Of a stretch of 64,000 nucleotides of DNA, positions 32,610 to 42,680 are shown in pieces. The DNA is from Gemmatimonadota bacterium (GTDB lineage Bacteria; Gemmatimonadota; Gemmatimonadetes; Gemmatimonadales; Gemmatimonadaceae), in NCBI GenBank assembly GCA_021413975.1, contig JAIOPJ010000021.1, positions 62,001 through 126,000 of the forward strand, given 5' to 3'. The notes under the pieces were generated by a model. It was given only the letters and a program-made list of their open reading frames with translations. It had not been told where the DNA came from and ran no database searches. The position numbers and the translations under genes are program-made. Each line of letters opens with the position of its first letter. Position 1 is the first letter of the stretch.

Positions 32610-34886
32610 TCAGGGAATCGCGTTGCTGTTCACCGCGCGCTGCAGCGCCGCCGCTGCCTTAGCCACCAGCTCGCTCTCCCGCAGGAGTGCCGCGGCGATC
32701 CGCTGGATCTCGGCGTCCGCCAGCTTCCAATCCTTCTGTTCGATCGCTTCGCGCACCCCCGGCATCGTCTTCACGCCGTAGCCGGTGTAGAAGCCCGGCG
32801 CGTAGAGCGAATGCCGGTACCACGGGCGGCGCGGCAGGCCGTCCGGCATGAGCAGCACCTGGTCACTCTGCCGGATGAGCGCATTGACTTCGGCGAGCAT
32901 CGCCGCCGAGGCGTTGCTCGCGGGCAGCGCACCGTAGGCCGTCTCGAACTGCGCCGCGGCGCTGTCGAGCGCGATCGACGCATTCTCCAAAGGGGCGAAG
33001 TTCAGCACCGGCGCCGGTGCCTGCGCCCTGGGGGCCGCGAGCGGGCGCCGCGGATCGTTCACGAGGCCGAAGACGCCGTCGGCGACCTGCCGGTTGAGTT
33101 CGGCGATGTCTGCGGCGGTCTTCTCGCGCAGTGCCTTGAGCTCGGTCACGTACCCACGCGCGGTCTCGGACAGGTTGCCGAACTCCTCGGGCAGCACGTC
33201 CGCGCCCGCGACGCGCATCACCATGGTGCCGGCGGCCTGCGCGAGCGCCCTGCCGAAGACGAACGACGTGTCGCTCCAGTGCGTGTACCAAGCGAACGAG
33301 TCGTAGATCGAGTGGTAGATCCCGCCATCATCCTCGCCGCCGAACCCGATGTTGAGCGTGGGGACGCCGATGTGCTGCAGGAACGGCGTGAAGTCGGAGC
33401 CGCTACCGAGCGCGTCGATGCGCAGGTCGCCGCGGGTGCGCGCCTCCTTGTCGCCGCCCACCACGCGCTGCGCGCGGCTGCGCGCGATCACCGGCCCGTG
33501 CGTCTCCGGGTCGGTGATATCGCGGGCGACCTCGTTGGCGAAGCGCTCCAGCGAGTGCGAGCCCGCGACGCCGAAGAAGCCGCGCCCGTTGCCGTCGGTG
33601 TTCAGGTAGAACACGGCCTTCTGCCGCAACTCGTCCTGGTGCTGCTCCACCCACTCGGTCGACCCGAGGAGGGCGGGCTCCTCACCGTCCCAGGCGGCAT
33701 ACACGAGGGTGCGCTTGGGGCGCCATCCCTGCCGGTAGAGCTCACCGAGCGCGCGCGCCTCCTCGAGCTCCGCGACGAGGCCACTGATCGGATCCTCGGC
33801 GCCGTTCACCCAGCCATCGTGGTGATTCCCGCGGATGACCCATTCGTCGGGACGCGCGCTCCCCGGCAGCTTGGCGATCACGTTGTAGAGCGGCTTGAGC
33901 GACCAATCGAAGGTCAGCTTCAGATGCACCTTCGCCGCGCCGGGTCCGAACCGATACGTGATCGGCAGGCCGCCGCGCCATGACGCCGGCGCCACCGGGC
34001 CGGTCAGCGCGGCCAGGAGCGGCTGCGCGTCGGCGTACGAGATCGGCATCACCGGGATCTTCATGATCGTCACGGCGTCCTGCCGGTCGAGCCGCTTGGC
34101 GCCGGGCACCGCCCCGATGTCGGGCGTCAGCGGATCGCCCGGATACGTCGGCATGTCCATCACGCTCCCGCGCTGCACGCCGTCCCTCGGGCGGAACGGT
34201 CCCGCCGGATACACATCACCCTGGCCGAACCCGTCGTCCTGCGGATCCGAGTAGATGAGCGCGCCCACGGCGCCATGTTCGTACGCGACCTTGGGCTTGA
34301 TGCCTCGCCACGAGCCACCGTAGCGCGCGATGACGATCGCGCCCCGCACCGAGACGCCGTTGCGCTCGAGCAGTTCATAGTCGGCCGGCACGCCATAGTT
34401 GACGTAGACCAGCGGCGCCGTGACGTCGCCGTCGGCCGAGTAGGCGTTGTAGGTGGGGAGCTGTTCGCTCTTCTGATTCGTGGTGGGGTCCTCCTTCAGG
34501 ACCTGCTCGTCGATGCGCGCGGTGAACCGGGTCGGCGCGACCATCTCGAGCACGCGCGTGACCGGTGTCGGGAAGAGCACGTCGAAGCGCTCGATGGTCG
34601 CCTGCCAGCCGTAGGACTCGAACTGGGCGCGCAGCCATTCGGCGTTGTCGCGTCCATAGGCCGAGCCGAGGTGGTGCGGACGCAGCGTCAACCGACGCAT
34701 CGCCTCGCGCATCCGCGCCGGTTCGGGGATGGCGCGGAACTTCCCTTCCCACTCGCGTTGCACCTTGGCTCCGGCGGTGGTGAAGCCGCGGAGCGGAGGC
34801 TCATCGCGCGTCGCGGCCGGCAGCAGGAACAGGAGCGCGACGGGGAGTGCGAGCGCTCGGGCGGCGCGGAGGGTCGGGCGGCTCAT
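32610..34886 (-). CDS. secreted M28 metallopeptidase, glutamate carboxypeptidase II/transferrin-receptor-like
   Basis: Signal peptide, PA-like insert, NHHDGWVNGAEDPISG, AAWDGEEPALLGSTEWVE, DGNGRGFFGVAGSHSLE, C-terminal dimerisation-like domain. Confidence 0.92.
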   Translation of the reverse strand: MSRPTLRAARALALPVALLFLLPAATRDEPPLRGFTTAGAKVQREWEGKFRAIPEPARMREAMRRLTLRPHHLGSAYGRDNAEWLRAQFESYGWQATIERFDVLFPTPVTRVLEMVAPTRFTARIDEQVLKEDPTTNQKSEQLPTYNAYSADGDVTAPLVYVNYGVPADYELLERNGVSVRGAIVIARYGGSWRGIKPKVAYEHGAVGALIYSDPQDDGFGQGDVYPAGPFRPRDGVQRGSVMDMPTYPGDPLTPDIGAVPGAKRLDRQDAVTIMKIPVMPISYADAQPLLAALTGPVAPASWRGGLPITYRFGPGAAKVHLKLTFDWSLKPLYNVIAKLPGSARPDEWVIRGNHHDGWVNGAEDPISGLVAELEEARALGELYRQGWRPKRTLVYAAWDGEEPALLGSTEWVEQHQDELRQKAVFYLNTDGNGRGFFGVAGSHSLERFANEVARDITDPETHGPVIARSRAQRVVGGDKEARTRGDLRIDALGSGSDFTPFLQHIGVPTLNIGFGGEDDGGIYHSIYDSFAWYTHWSDTSFVFGRALAQAAGTMVMRVAGADVLPEEFGNLSETARGYVTELKALREKTAADIAELNRQVADGVFGLVNDPRRPLAAPRAQAPAPVLNFAPLENASIALDSAAAQFETAYGALPASNASAAMLAEVNALIRQSDQVLLMPDGLPRRPWYRHSLYAPGFYTGYGVKTMPGVREAIEQKDWKLADAEIQRIAAALLRESELVAKAAAALQRAVNSNAIP

Positions 34887-35101
34887 CGGCTGACTCGTTC
34901 GAGGGGGGACGTACGGGCAATCTGGGCCACGCTTGGGCGGGTCGCCACTCACGGACGCCACCGTTCATCGCGGTGAAGATGCGCACGGGGTCGGCATGCG
35001 GCTAGCTCGCGCAGCCGCGACCGATCACCGATCTCCGCGCGGGCGCGGGCGCTGGCGCGGCCGCCGCCAGTGACTCCACCTTCCGGCATGCCGAGCACCG
35101 C

Positions 35102-36622
35102 ATGACCCGTCCGATCCAGTTCCTCAAGCGCTGGACGCTGCTGCTGCACCACTACCTCGGCGCCGCGCTCAGCCTCCTGTGCGCGATGTGGTTCATCACC
35201 GGCATCGTCCTGATGTACGCACCCTTCCCCGAGTTCCGGGCGGAACGACGGTTCCTCCGCATGGAGCCGTTGGACTGCGCGACCTGCGCCGGTGGCCTCG
35301 CGGACGCGCTCGCCGCCATGCCCGAACGCGACACGACCGCAGACCCCCGACTGGGCATGCTGCTCGGCCGACCCGTCTGGCGCTTTCGCGGGACGGACCG
35401 GCGGACACACCTCGTTCGCGCCGAGGATCCGGCCTTGCTCGATTCCGTCAGCGCGCTCGACGCGCTGCGCCTCGCCACCCGTTACGCGGGATTCGACGAG
35501 GACTCGCCCGGAGCCGCGAGGCGCCTCGACGCACCGGACCAGTGGACCGTCGAGGGCAACATCCGCGAGCAGCTGCCGCTCTACCGCGTCGACTTCGCCG
35601 ACGCCGGCGCCACGCGCGTGTACGTCAGCGTCGTCGGCGGTGAGGCCATCGCGATGTCCACGCGCCGCGAACGGACACTCGCTTGGATCGGCGCCATCCC
35701 CCACTGGCTCTATCCACGCCTGCTCCGCGTACGCCTCTCGGCCTGGACGGGCACCGTGATCGTGCTCAGCGGACTCGGCATCCTGCTCTCGCTCTCGGGG
35801 CTGGCCATCGGACTGTGGCAGTTCCGGCTCCGACGCCGGGTCCGCGCCGGCTCGTCACCGCTCGCACGCTCGCCCTACCGTCCCGCGTGGCTCCGGTGGC
35901 ATCACTATCTCGGCCTGCTCTTCGGCGTGGTGACGTTCACGTGGTTCCTGAGCGGGATGCTCAGCATCGATCCCTTCGACTGGAGCCCGGGCGACTCGCC
36001 GACCCCTGTGGAGCGCCTCCGGTTCGCCGGTCGCGCGTGGGAGCCGGCGCGGAACAGCACGCCGACCGAGGTGCTCGCACGCGTCCCCGGCGACGTCCTC
36101 GTGCCCCGCGAACTCCGTCCGATCACCGTCGGCGGCGTGGCGTACTGGGCGATCACCGATTCGCTCGCGCGCACCACGACGGTCGCGGATGCGCCCTTGG
36201 CGGGTGGCCCGACGGACACCTTGCCGTCGGCGGTCCTCTCGGCGGCGATCCGGTCGCTGGTGGCCGAGCGCGCGATCGCACGCGTGGATACGCTGCGCGC
36301 CCACGACGACTACTATCGCGATGCGCGACCGTTGCCGGTCGTCCGCGTGGCCTTGGCCGATCGCGATGGCACGGCGTACTACATCGACCCACACGTGGGC
36401 GCCATCGCCATGAAGCAGGTGCGGCGCAGTCGATGGGAGCGCTGGCTGTACACGGGCCTGCACGACTTCGACTTCGCTTGGCTCAGGTCGCGGCGCCCGC
36501 TCTGGGACGTCGTGGTGATCGTGCTCTCGCTCGGAGGGCTCGCGCTCGCGGTCAGCGGCGTCGTGGTAGGCTGGCGATGGTGGGCTCCCAGGTTCGGGCT
36601 GCGCGTCGAAGCCCGGCGGTGA
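35102..36622 (+). CDS. PepSY-associated transmembrane protein
   Basis: LKRWTLLLHHYLGAALSLLCAMWFITGIVLMY, WLRWHHYLGLLFGVVTFTWFLSGMLSIDPFDW, TAYYIDPHVGAI, WLYTGLHDFDFAWL. Confidence 0.85.
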   Translation: MTRPIQFLKRWTLLLHHYLGAALSLLCAMWFITGIVLMYAPFPEFRAERRFLRMEPLDCATCAGGLADALAAMPERDTTADPRLGMLLGRPVWRFRGTDRRTHLVRAEDPALLDSVSALDALRLATRYAGFDEDSPGAARRLDAPDQWTVEGNIREQLPLYRVDFADAGATRVYVSVVGGEAIAMSTRRERTLAWIGAIPHWLYPRLLRVRLSAWTGTVIVLSGLGILLSLSGLAIGLWQFRLRRRVRAGSSPLARSPYRPAWLRWHHYLGLLFGVVTFTWFLSGMLSIDPFDWSPGDSPTPVERLRFAGRAWEPARNSTPTEVLARVPGDVLVPRELRPITVGGVAYWAITDSLARTTTVADAPLAGGPTDTLPSAVLSAAIRSLVAERAIARVDTLRAHDDYYRDARPLPVVRVALADRDGTAYYIDPHVGAIAMKQVRRSRWERWLYTGLHDFDFAWLRSRRPLWDVVVIVLSLGGLALAVSGVVVGWRWWAPRFGLRVEARR

Positions 36623-36634
36623 GCCTCCTCCTCC

Positions 36635-37378
36635 TCAGGGCAATCCCAACAGGTGCGGGATCCGGCAGTTGATCCGCTCCAACCCCACGATCAATGCCGT
36701 GATGACGCCCCCGTAGATCGTGACCCCCAGCGCCGACAGCGCGCTGAGCATGATCACCGACAGCACCGCGCCGAGCACGATCGCCCACTTGAGCGCCCAG
36801 CCGATCGCACCGAGCACCCGGCACCATCCCGCTTCGCAGAGCACCCGCGCCAAGGCCAACGCGGCCGCGGCCACCACCGCCGCGACCGGGATGAGTGGCG
36901 CGGCGACCGCGGCCAGCACGGGCACGGCCAGCGCCAGCAGCCCCACGAGCACCACGATCAGCGCGAGCGCGCCGAGCAGGATCAGCAGCGGGCAGAGCGC
37001 GGTGAGGATGCAGACCACGGCGAGCACGATCCACTTCAGCGTCTGCACCAGGATCCAGATCACCAGCCAGATGATCGTGACGAGGAGCGTGCACACCGCC
37101 TCGATCACGTGCTCTATGATCTGGAGGGTGATGATGAGGATCCGCACCAGGATGTCGAGCAACCAGCAGAGCCACTTGTTGCAGCAGAGGCAGAGCCACT
37201 GACAGGGCTGCTCCAGGCACTGCGTGGTGACGCTCCGCCACCACTGCTCCAGCTCGGTGCGACGCTCCTCCAGCCACTTCCGGGCCTCGGTGCACTTCTT
37301 CGTGGCGTCGACGCGCCACTTGTCGAGCGGCTTCTCGACGTTGTCGGTGATCCAGTCGCCGATCTCCTTGCACGTCAT
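36635..37378 (-). CDS. uncharacterised Cys/Trp-rich polytopic membrane protein
   Basis: N-terminal amphipathic segment with multiple Cys, CQWLCLCCNKWLCWLLDILVRILI, several long hydrophobic helices; ATG overlaps upstream stop (ATGA). Confidence 0.75.
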   Translation of the reverse strand: MTCKEIGDWITDNVEKPLDKWRVDATKKCTEARKWLEERRTELEQWWRSVTTQCLEQPCQWLCLCCNKWLCWLLDILVRILIITLQIIEHVIEAVCTLLVTIIWLVIWILVQTLKWIVLAVVCILTALCPLLILLGALALIVVLVGLLALAVPVLAAVAAPLIPVAAVVAAAALALARVLCEAGWCRVLGAIGWALKWAIVLGAVLSVIMLSALSALGVTIYGGVITALIVGLERINCRIPHLLGLP

Positions 37379-37677
37379 GCGCTGACCCCTTCGTCGCCGG
37401 TGGAGTGGCGCGTCCGGCGCGTGGACCACGCCGAGTCCACCGCATGCAGTGCCCGGGCGACGAGGATGGCGGCCAGCTTGGCGGCGACCCCCGCCCCGAC
37501 CACGACCGCGGCGCCGCGGAGGACGGACGCGGCATTCACGCTCGCCCCCTGCACCACCTGCACGACGACCCATCCCAGCGCGGCCAGGACCGCCAGCGCG
37601 CCGGCGTGACAGCCGCAGACGCCGCGCCAGAACGCGAGGCGTCGTTCGGTCGACTGCAGGGTGGCGACGATGGTCAT
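37375..37677 (-). CDS. uncharacterised 100-aa two-TM membrane protein
   Basis: MTIVATLQSTERRLAFWRGVCGCHAGALAVLAALGWVVVQVV...; coupled to both neighbours. Confidence 0.7.
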   Translation of the reverse strand: MTIVATLQSTERRLAFWRGVCGCHAGALAVLAALGWVVVQVVQGASVNAASVLRGAAVVVGAGVAAKLAAILVARALHAVDSAWSTRRTRHSTGDEGVSA

Positions 37678-37682
37678 GGGGG

Positions 37683-38618
37683 TCAGAACCACCACATCAC
37701 GGCGATCGAAGCCGCAGGGGTCCCGGGGAGGCCCCGCGCGTGTCCCTCGGCGATCATCTCCCCGTAGGCGAAGTTCCGCCGCGCCGGGAAGACGCTCTGG
37801 TCGATCGTGTTGACCCAGAGCATGATGCCGCCGGTCGCTGCCGTATTGAGCGTGTGGCCGGTCTCGTGCGAGCTGATCGAGGCGGCGGTGAAGCGGCCGG
37901 GGAAGATCAATGCGGGGGGGACGGTGCTGCCGAGGAAGATGAAGTTCCCCAGCGAGAAGCCACCGCCGAACGCGATGAATCCACCGCGGGTCTCGATGGT
38001 GCCGGTGGTGAAATCCACGGCGAACGCGGCGATGCCGAACATCGCGAACGCGAAGAAGAAGTTCACCACGAAGAGGATCAGGCCGATCGCGGTGGCCAGC
38101 CACGACAGGGGGAAGAGCCAGCCGGACCACCCGAGGAAGCCCTGGTAGACGCGGTTCCGCGCCACGAAGATGATGGCGGAGAGGGAGATCACCGTGAATG
38201 CCCAGATGGAGACCAAGCTGCCGGGCGGCGGGATCAGGCTGAGCATGATGCTGTTGGCCGCGGCGCTGAGCCCGATCAGCATCCCCCGCCCGAAGAACTC
38301 ACCCGCCGTGGGCGCCACGGTCACCGGCGGCGTGAGCCTGACCGACATCGGGAGCGGGAAGGTGGTCCCTGTCGGCAGTGAAGGCGCCACGCCGGCAGTG
38401 GCGATCGCATAGGCGATGATCGTGGCGACGATCAGGACGACGGCCGCGAGTACCACCACGAGCACGGGAGACAGCAGGGCCGCCAGGGGGCCGAGCAGTG
38501 TGGCGATCACGGTGACGAAGACCGGCAGCCCGAAGCCCAACGCGATGAAGAAGAGGACCATCGCCACGCTTCCGACCAGGAGCCCGACCAGCCAGCCCAG
38601 CAGGATGAAGACAGGCAT
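37683..38618 (-). CDS. uncharacterised polytopic membrane protein with HETGHT (HExxH) motif
   Basis: About six or more hydrophobic segments and FTAASISSHETGHTLNTAATGGIMLWVNTIDQ. Confidence 0.78.
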   Translation of the reverse strand: MPVFILLGWLVGLLVGSVAMVLFFIALGFGLPVFVTVIATLLGPLAALLSPVLVVVLAAVVLIVATIIAYAIATAGVAPSLPTGTTFPLPMSVRLTPPVTVAPTAGEFFGRGMLIGLSAAANSIMLSLIPPPGSLVSIWAFTVISLSAIIFVARNRVYQGFLGWSGWLFPLSWLATAIGLILFVVNFFFAFAMFGIAAFAVDFTTGTIETRGGFIAFGGGFSLGNFIFLGSTVPPALIFPGRFTAASISSHETGHTLNTAATGGIMLWVNTIDQSVFPARRNFAYGEMIAEGHARGLPGTPAASIAVMWWF

Positions 38619-38774
38619 GGGTGATATTCTGGCACGCGAAGTCGGAGTCGGCCAGTAGGGTCGGTCGCCGCGCGTGCAGGCCTCGATGCGGCACCCATAT
38701 CGCGCCACGGGAGGCTGACCCACATTCCATCTGCACGATCAGCCTGCATCCTCCGATCACCGAACAGAACCCTC

Positions 38775-39761
38775 ATGCAACGCGCCCAGTACACCGCACG
38801 CGGCCCCGTCCCGCAAGCATCCATCGCCGCGGTCGAGTTCAACCTGCCGCCCCTCGCCGCCGGTCAGGCGCTGATCAGGGTGCTGGCCGCACCGATCAAC
38901 CCCTCCGACGTCCTGACGCTCACCGGCCTCTACGGCATCCTGCCGCCGCTGCCGGCGGTCGGTGGCAACGAGGGAGTTGGGGTGGTCGCCGAACTCGGAC
39001 CGGGTGTGACGGCTCCCGCCGTGGGACAGACGGTGTTGCTGCCGGTCGGCAGTGGCACCTGGTCCACCCACATGGTGGCCGAGGCGGCCACGCTGATGCC
39101 GCTGCCCAACGGCGCCGATCCGCTCCAACTGGCGATGATGACCGTGAACCCGCCGACGGCACACCTGATGCTGAAGGAGTTCGTCGACCTGCAGCCGGGT
39201 GAATGGGTGATCCAGAACGCCGCGAACTCCGGCGTCGGTGAGTACCTCGTGCAGCTCGCGAAGCTCCGCAGCCTCAAGACCGTCAACATCGTGCGGCGCG
39301 AGTCGGCAGTGGCCGCGGTGAAGGCCCTGGGCGTCGATGTGGTCCTGGTCGATGGTCCGGGCCTCGCCAAGCAGGTCGCGGAGGCGACCGATCGCGCGAG
39401 GATCCGCCTCGGCATCGACGCGGTCGGCGGGAAGTCCACCGACCACATCGCCGGGTGCCTCGCCGAGGGCGGCGTGCTGGTGAACTACGGGATGATGAGC
39501 GGTGAACCGTGCATGGTGTCACCGGCGTCGTTCGTGTTCCGCGACCTGGCCCTGCGCGGGTTCTGGCTGGCGCAGTGGTTCCGCAAGGCGACGAGCGCCC
39601 AGCGAATGGCCGTGTTCGGCGAGGTGGCCGGACTCATCGCGACCGGGCGCCTCAAGGCCCGCGTGCAGGCGACCTACGACGTCAGTCAGATCAAGGACGC
39701 CGTTGCGGCCGCGGCAGCGGGCGAGCGCAACGGCAAGATCCTGATCGTGCCTCGAGGCTGA
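38775..39761 (+). CDS. zinc-type alcohol dehydrogenase-like / MECR-family 2-enoyl thioester reductase
   Basis: INPSDVLTLTGLYG, PAVGGNEGVGVVAELG, VIQNAANSGVGEYLVQLAK, LGIDAVGGKST. Confidence 0.9.
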   Translation: MQRAQYTARGPVPQASIAAVEFNLPPLAAGQALIRVLAAPINPSDVLTLTGLYGILPPLPAVGGNEGVGVVAELGPGVTAPAVGQTVLLPVGSGTWSTHMVAEAATLMPLPNGADPLQLAMMTVNPPTAHLMLKEFVDLQPGEWVIQNAANSGVGEYLVQLAKLRSLKTVNIVRRESAVAAVKALGVDVVLVDGPGLAKQVAEATDRARIRLGIDAVGGKSTDHIAGCLAEGGVLVNYGMMSGEPCMVSPASFVFRDLALRGFWLAQWFRKATSAQRMAVFGEVAGLIATGRLKARVQATYDVSQIKDAVAAAAAGERNGKILIVPRG

Positions 39762-39878
39762 TCACGGGGGTCGGCTCGGAATGACCGTCAGAGGCGGGAA
39801 CGAGCAGTCATCCGCCCGATCCAGGCGAAACCGTGCCGAGCGGTGGCTCCGGATGCGGTGGCGTAGTAGTTTCGCCTC

Positions 39879-42668
39879 GTGGCCAGTCCTCCAGCTGACG
39901 ACCCGCTCCTCGAAAGGCTCCGGAGCGCGACGACCCAAGAGTACGAGATCGTCCGCGAGCTCGGGCGCGGGGGGTTCGCCGCGGTCTTCCTCGCGCGCGA
40001 CCTCGCGCTCGAGCGCGACGTGGCCATCAAGGTGCTCACGCCGCAGTCCCGGCCGGACGATCCCGAGGTCGCCGCGGAGATCGAACGCTTCCGGCGCGAG
40101 GCGCGCACCGTCGCCCGATTGAACCACCCCCACGTCATCCCCGTGTACGCGGTCCGCACCACGGAGCAGCTGCAGTACTTCGTGATGAAGTTCATCCGTG
40201 GCCGCGCCCTCGACGCCGTCCTCGCATCGAAGGGCCCGCTCCCCATCCCGCTCGTCCAGACGATCCTCCAGCAGGCCGGCAGCGCACTCGCCTACGCGCA
40301 CAAGCAGGGTGTGGTGCACCGCGACATCAAGCCGGCCAACATCATGCTCGACGAGGATGGCTGGACGGTGGTGGCCGACTTCGGCATCGCCAAGGTCGCG
40401 CGTGCGGAGAAGCTCACGGCGACCGGGCTCATCATCGGCACGGCCGCGTACATGAGCCCCGAGCAGTGGGCGGGCCAGGACGTCACGGGCCTCTCCGACG
40501 AGTACTCGCTGGGCGTCGTCGCGTACGAACTGCTCGCCGGGAAGCCGCCCTTCGCGGCGGACAACGTGACCGGCATGCTGTGGGCGCACCTCAACGAGGT
40601 GCCGGCACCGATCACCGACCTGCGCGCCGATTGCCCCGAGGCCCTCGACCTGATCGTGCGGCGAATGCTGGAGAAGGATCCGGCGGCACGGTATCCGTCA
40701 CTCGACGCGATGGTCGCGGCGCTCGCGGCGCTGCCCGTGATCGAGGCGCCCGAGAGCACGCGCACGCAGCTCATGGGACTCGCGACCGGGCTGCGCGACA
40801 GTGCAGCCGCGAGGGGGGTCGGCGCGTCCGGCGCGACATCGCCCTCCACGCCGGTCACGCCCTCGGGCAAGGTCGCGCGGCTCGAGGTGAATCCGGCGCG
40901 CGCCGAACTCTCCGTCGGGGCGTCGGTCCGCGTGCAGTCCAGCGTACTGAACGTCACCGGACGGCCGCTCGCGCGCCGTGCCGTGGCCTGGCGGACCGAG
41001 GACCCGCGCATCGCGACCGTGGATGCCGACGGCGTGGTCACGGCGCGCGGCGCGGGGAGCACGAGCGTGGTCGCGTCGTGCGAAGGCATCGAGGTCACGA
41101 TGCCGCTCGAGGTGAAGGCGACGGCGGTGATGCGCGCCGGAGCGCGCTCGCGGTCGCGCCTGCTCGGCGGCGCGCTCGTCGTGACCCTCGGACTCGCGGC
41201 CGTGGTCTGGCAGCAGGGGGATCGCCTCTTCCCTGAACGGGGCGGCACGGGGAAGGATTCGTCGACGGTCTCGACCGACATGGGCCCGGTAGGCACCGAG
41301 AAACCGGTGGCCGAGCCGCCCGGAGGTGGCTCGACCTCGCGCGCCGACACCTCGACCCTATCGAAGCGCGGCGCGCCTGCGGTGCGTGACAGCACGAAGC
41401 TCCCCGGCGGTGGCGCCCCCGGTCCGGTCATCGGAGCGCCCGCGAACGGCGGGACCGGCCCTGCTGCCGCCGAGCAGAAAGCGGGCGTCATCGCGACTCC
41501 GCCCGCCGGTGGAACGGTCGGCAGCGGCACAGTCGGCAGCGGCACGGATGCCTCCGGAACGCCGGAGACCAAGAAAGCCCCGCCGCCCGACACCGCCAGC
41601 CGGAGCGCCGTCGCGCCCGAACCGGAGCCGGCCCCCACCAACACCGCCTCCGAGATCAGCGCCGGCGCACGAGAGACCTGCGCGTCGCTGAGCAACGGCG
41701 AGGACGTCCTCTGCTGGGGCGGTGCGAATCCCGCCGGCGGACTGGTGCGCGGCACCTACTTCTCGCAGCTCGCGGTCGGCGGCGGTCACACCTGCGGCAT
41801 CACCGCCGATGGCACCGCGCAGTGCTGGGGCGACAACTCGCAGGGTCAGCTCGGCGACGGCACCAAGGTCGCACACGCCACGCCCAAGCCGGTCACGGCC
41901 AGTGCGCGGTTCGTGGACATCAGCGTGGGCGCGGCGCACACCTGCGCACTCGCCTCCGACGGCAGCGCCTGGTGCTGGGGTTCCAACAAGAACGGCCAGC
42001 TCGGCGACAACTCGATCACCGATCGCCCGCGCCCCGTGCTCGTGCGCGGGCGCGAGGCCTTCCAGTCGCTGAGCGCCGGCGGCACGCACACCTGCGGCGT
42101 TCGGGCGGAGAAGCTGTACTGCTGGGGCGACGGCTTCTCGGGGCAGCTAGGCAACGCCATGCGCGAGGGCCAGCGCGAACCCTTCCCGGTGCGCACCGAC
42201 CTGAGGTTCCGCTCGGTGGTGACCGGCGAGAAGCACACCTGCGCCCTTTCCTCGAGCGGGCGCGCCTATTGCTGGGGCGACAACACGTCGTCACAGCTCG
42301 GCAACGACACGCGCGACGATCGCGACCTGCCGGACTCGGTGGCCACCGATCTCGTGTTCACGACCCTCACCGCGGGCGCCAAGCACACCTGTGGCATCAC
42401 GAACGCCCGCACACTGGCCTGCTGGGGCGAGAACAGCAGCGGCCAGCTCGGCGACGGCTCCCGTCAGCGGCGTCAGGTGCCGGTGATCGTCGCGCGCGGG
42501 GTGACGTGGACGAAGGTGAGCGCGGGCGCGGCGCACACCTGCGGCATCCAGCGCACGAGCGCGGTCGCCTGCTGGGGGCTGAACTCCGCCGGACAGCTCG
42601 GGACCGGCGGCGCAGGGGCGATCGTCACCGCGCCGACCATCATCAAGGTCTCGCGACCTTCGCCCTGA
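39879..42668 (+). CDS. Ser/Thr protein kinase with BIG2-like domain, one TM segment and C-terminal RCC1-type repeats
   Basis: Kinase: GRGGFAAVFLARD, VAIK, HRDIKPANIML, DFGIAK, YMSPEQ; BIG2-like ARLEVNPARAELSVGASVRV...AWRTEDPRIATVDADGVVTARGAGSTSVVAS; TM LLGGALVVTLGLAAVVWQ; repeated HTCGI...CWGDNSQGQLGDG blades. GTG start. Confidence 0.93.
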   Translation: MASPPADDPLLERLRSATTQEYEIVRELGRGGFAAVFLARDLALERDVAIKVLTPQSRPDDPEVAAEIERFRREARTVARLNHPHVIPVYAVRTTEQLQYFVMKFIRGRALDAVLASKGPLPIPLVQTILQQAGSALAYAHKQGVVHRDIKPANIMLDEDGWTVVADFGIAKVARAEKLTATGLIIGTAAYMSPEQWAGQDVTGLSDEYSLGVVAYELLAGKPPFAADNVTGMLWAHLNEVPAPITDLRADCPEALDLIVRRMLEKDPAARYPSLDAMVAALAALPVIEAPESTRTQLMGLATGLRDSAAARGVGASGATSPSTPVTPSGKVARLEVNPARAELSVGASVRVQSSVLNVTGRPLARRAVAWRTEDPRIATVDADGVVTARGAGSTSVVASCEGIEVTMPLEVKATAVMRAGARSRSRLLGGALVVTLGLAAVVWQQGDRLFPERGGTGKDSSTVSTDMGPVGTEKPVAEPPGGGSTSRADTSTLSKRGAPAVRDSTKLPGGGAPGPVIGAPANGGTGPAAAEQKAGVIATPPAGGTVGSGTVGSGTDASGTPETKKAPPPDTASRSAVAPEPEPAPTNTASEISAGARETCASLSNGEDVLCWGGANPAGGLVRGTYFSQLAVGGGHTCGITADGTAQCWGDNSQGQLGDGTKVAHATPKPVTASARFVDISVGAAHTCALASDGSAWCWGSNKNGQLGDNSITDRPRPVLVRGREAFQSLSAGGTHTCGVRAEKLYCWGDGFSGQLGNAMREGQREPFPVRTDLRFRSVVTGEKHTCALSSSGRAYCWGDNTSSQLGNDTRDDRDLPDSVATDLVFTTLTAGAKHTCGITNARTLACWGENSSGQLGDGSRQRRQVPVIVARGVTWTKVSAGAAHTCGIQRTSAVACWGLNSAGQLGTGGAGAIVTAPTIIKVSRPSP

Positions 42669-42680
42669 GCGGGCGGGGGG

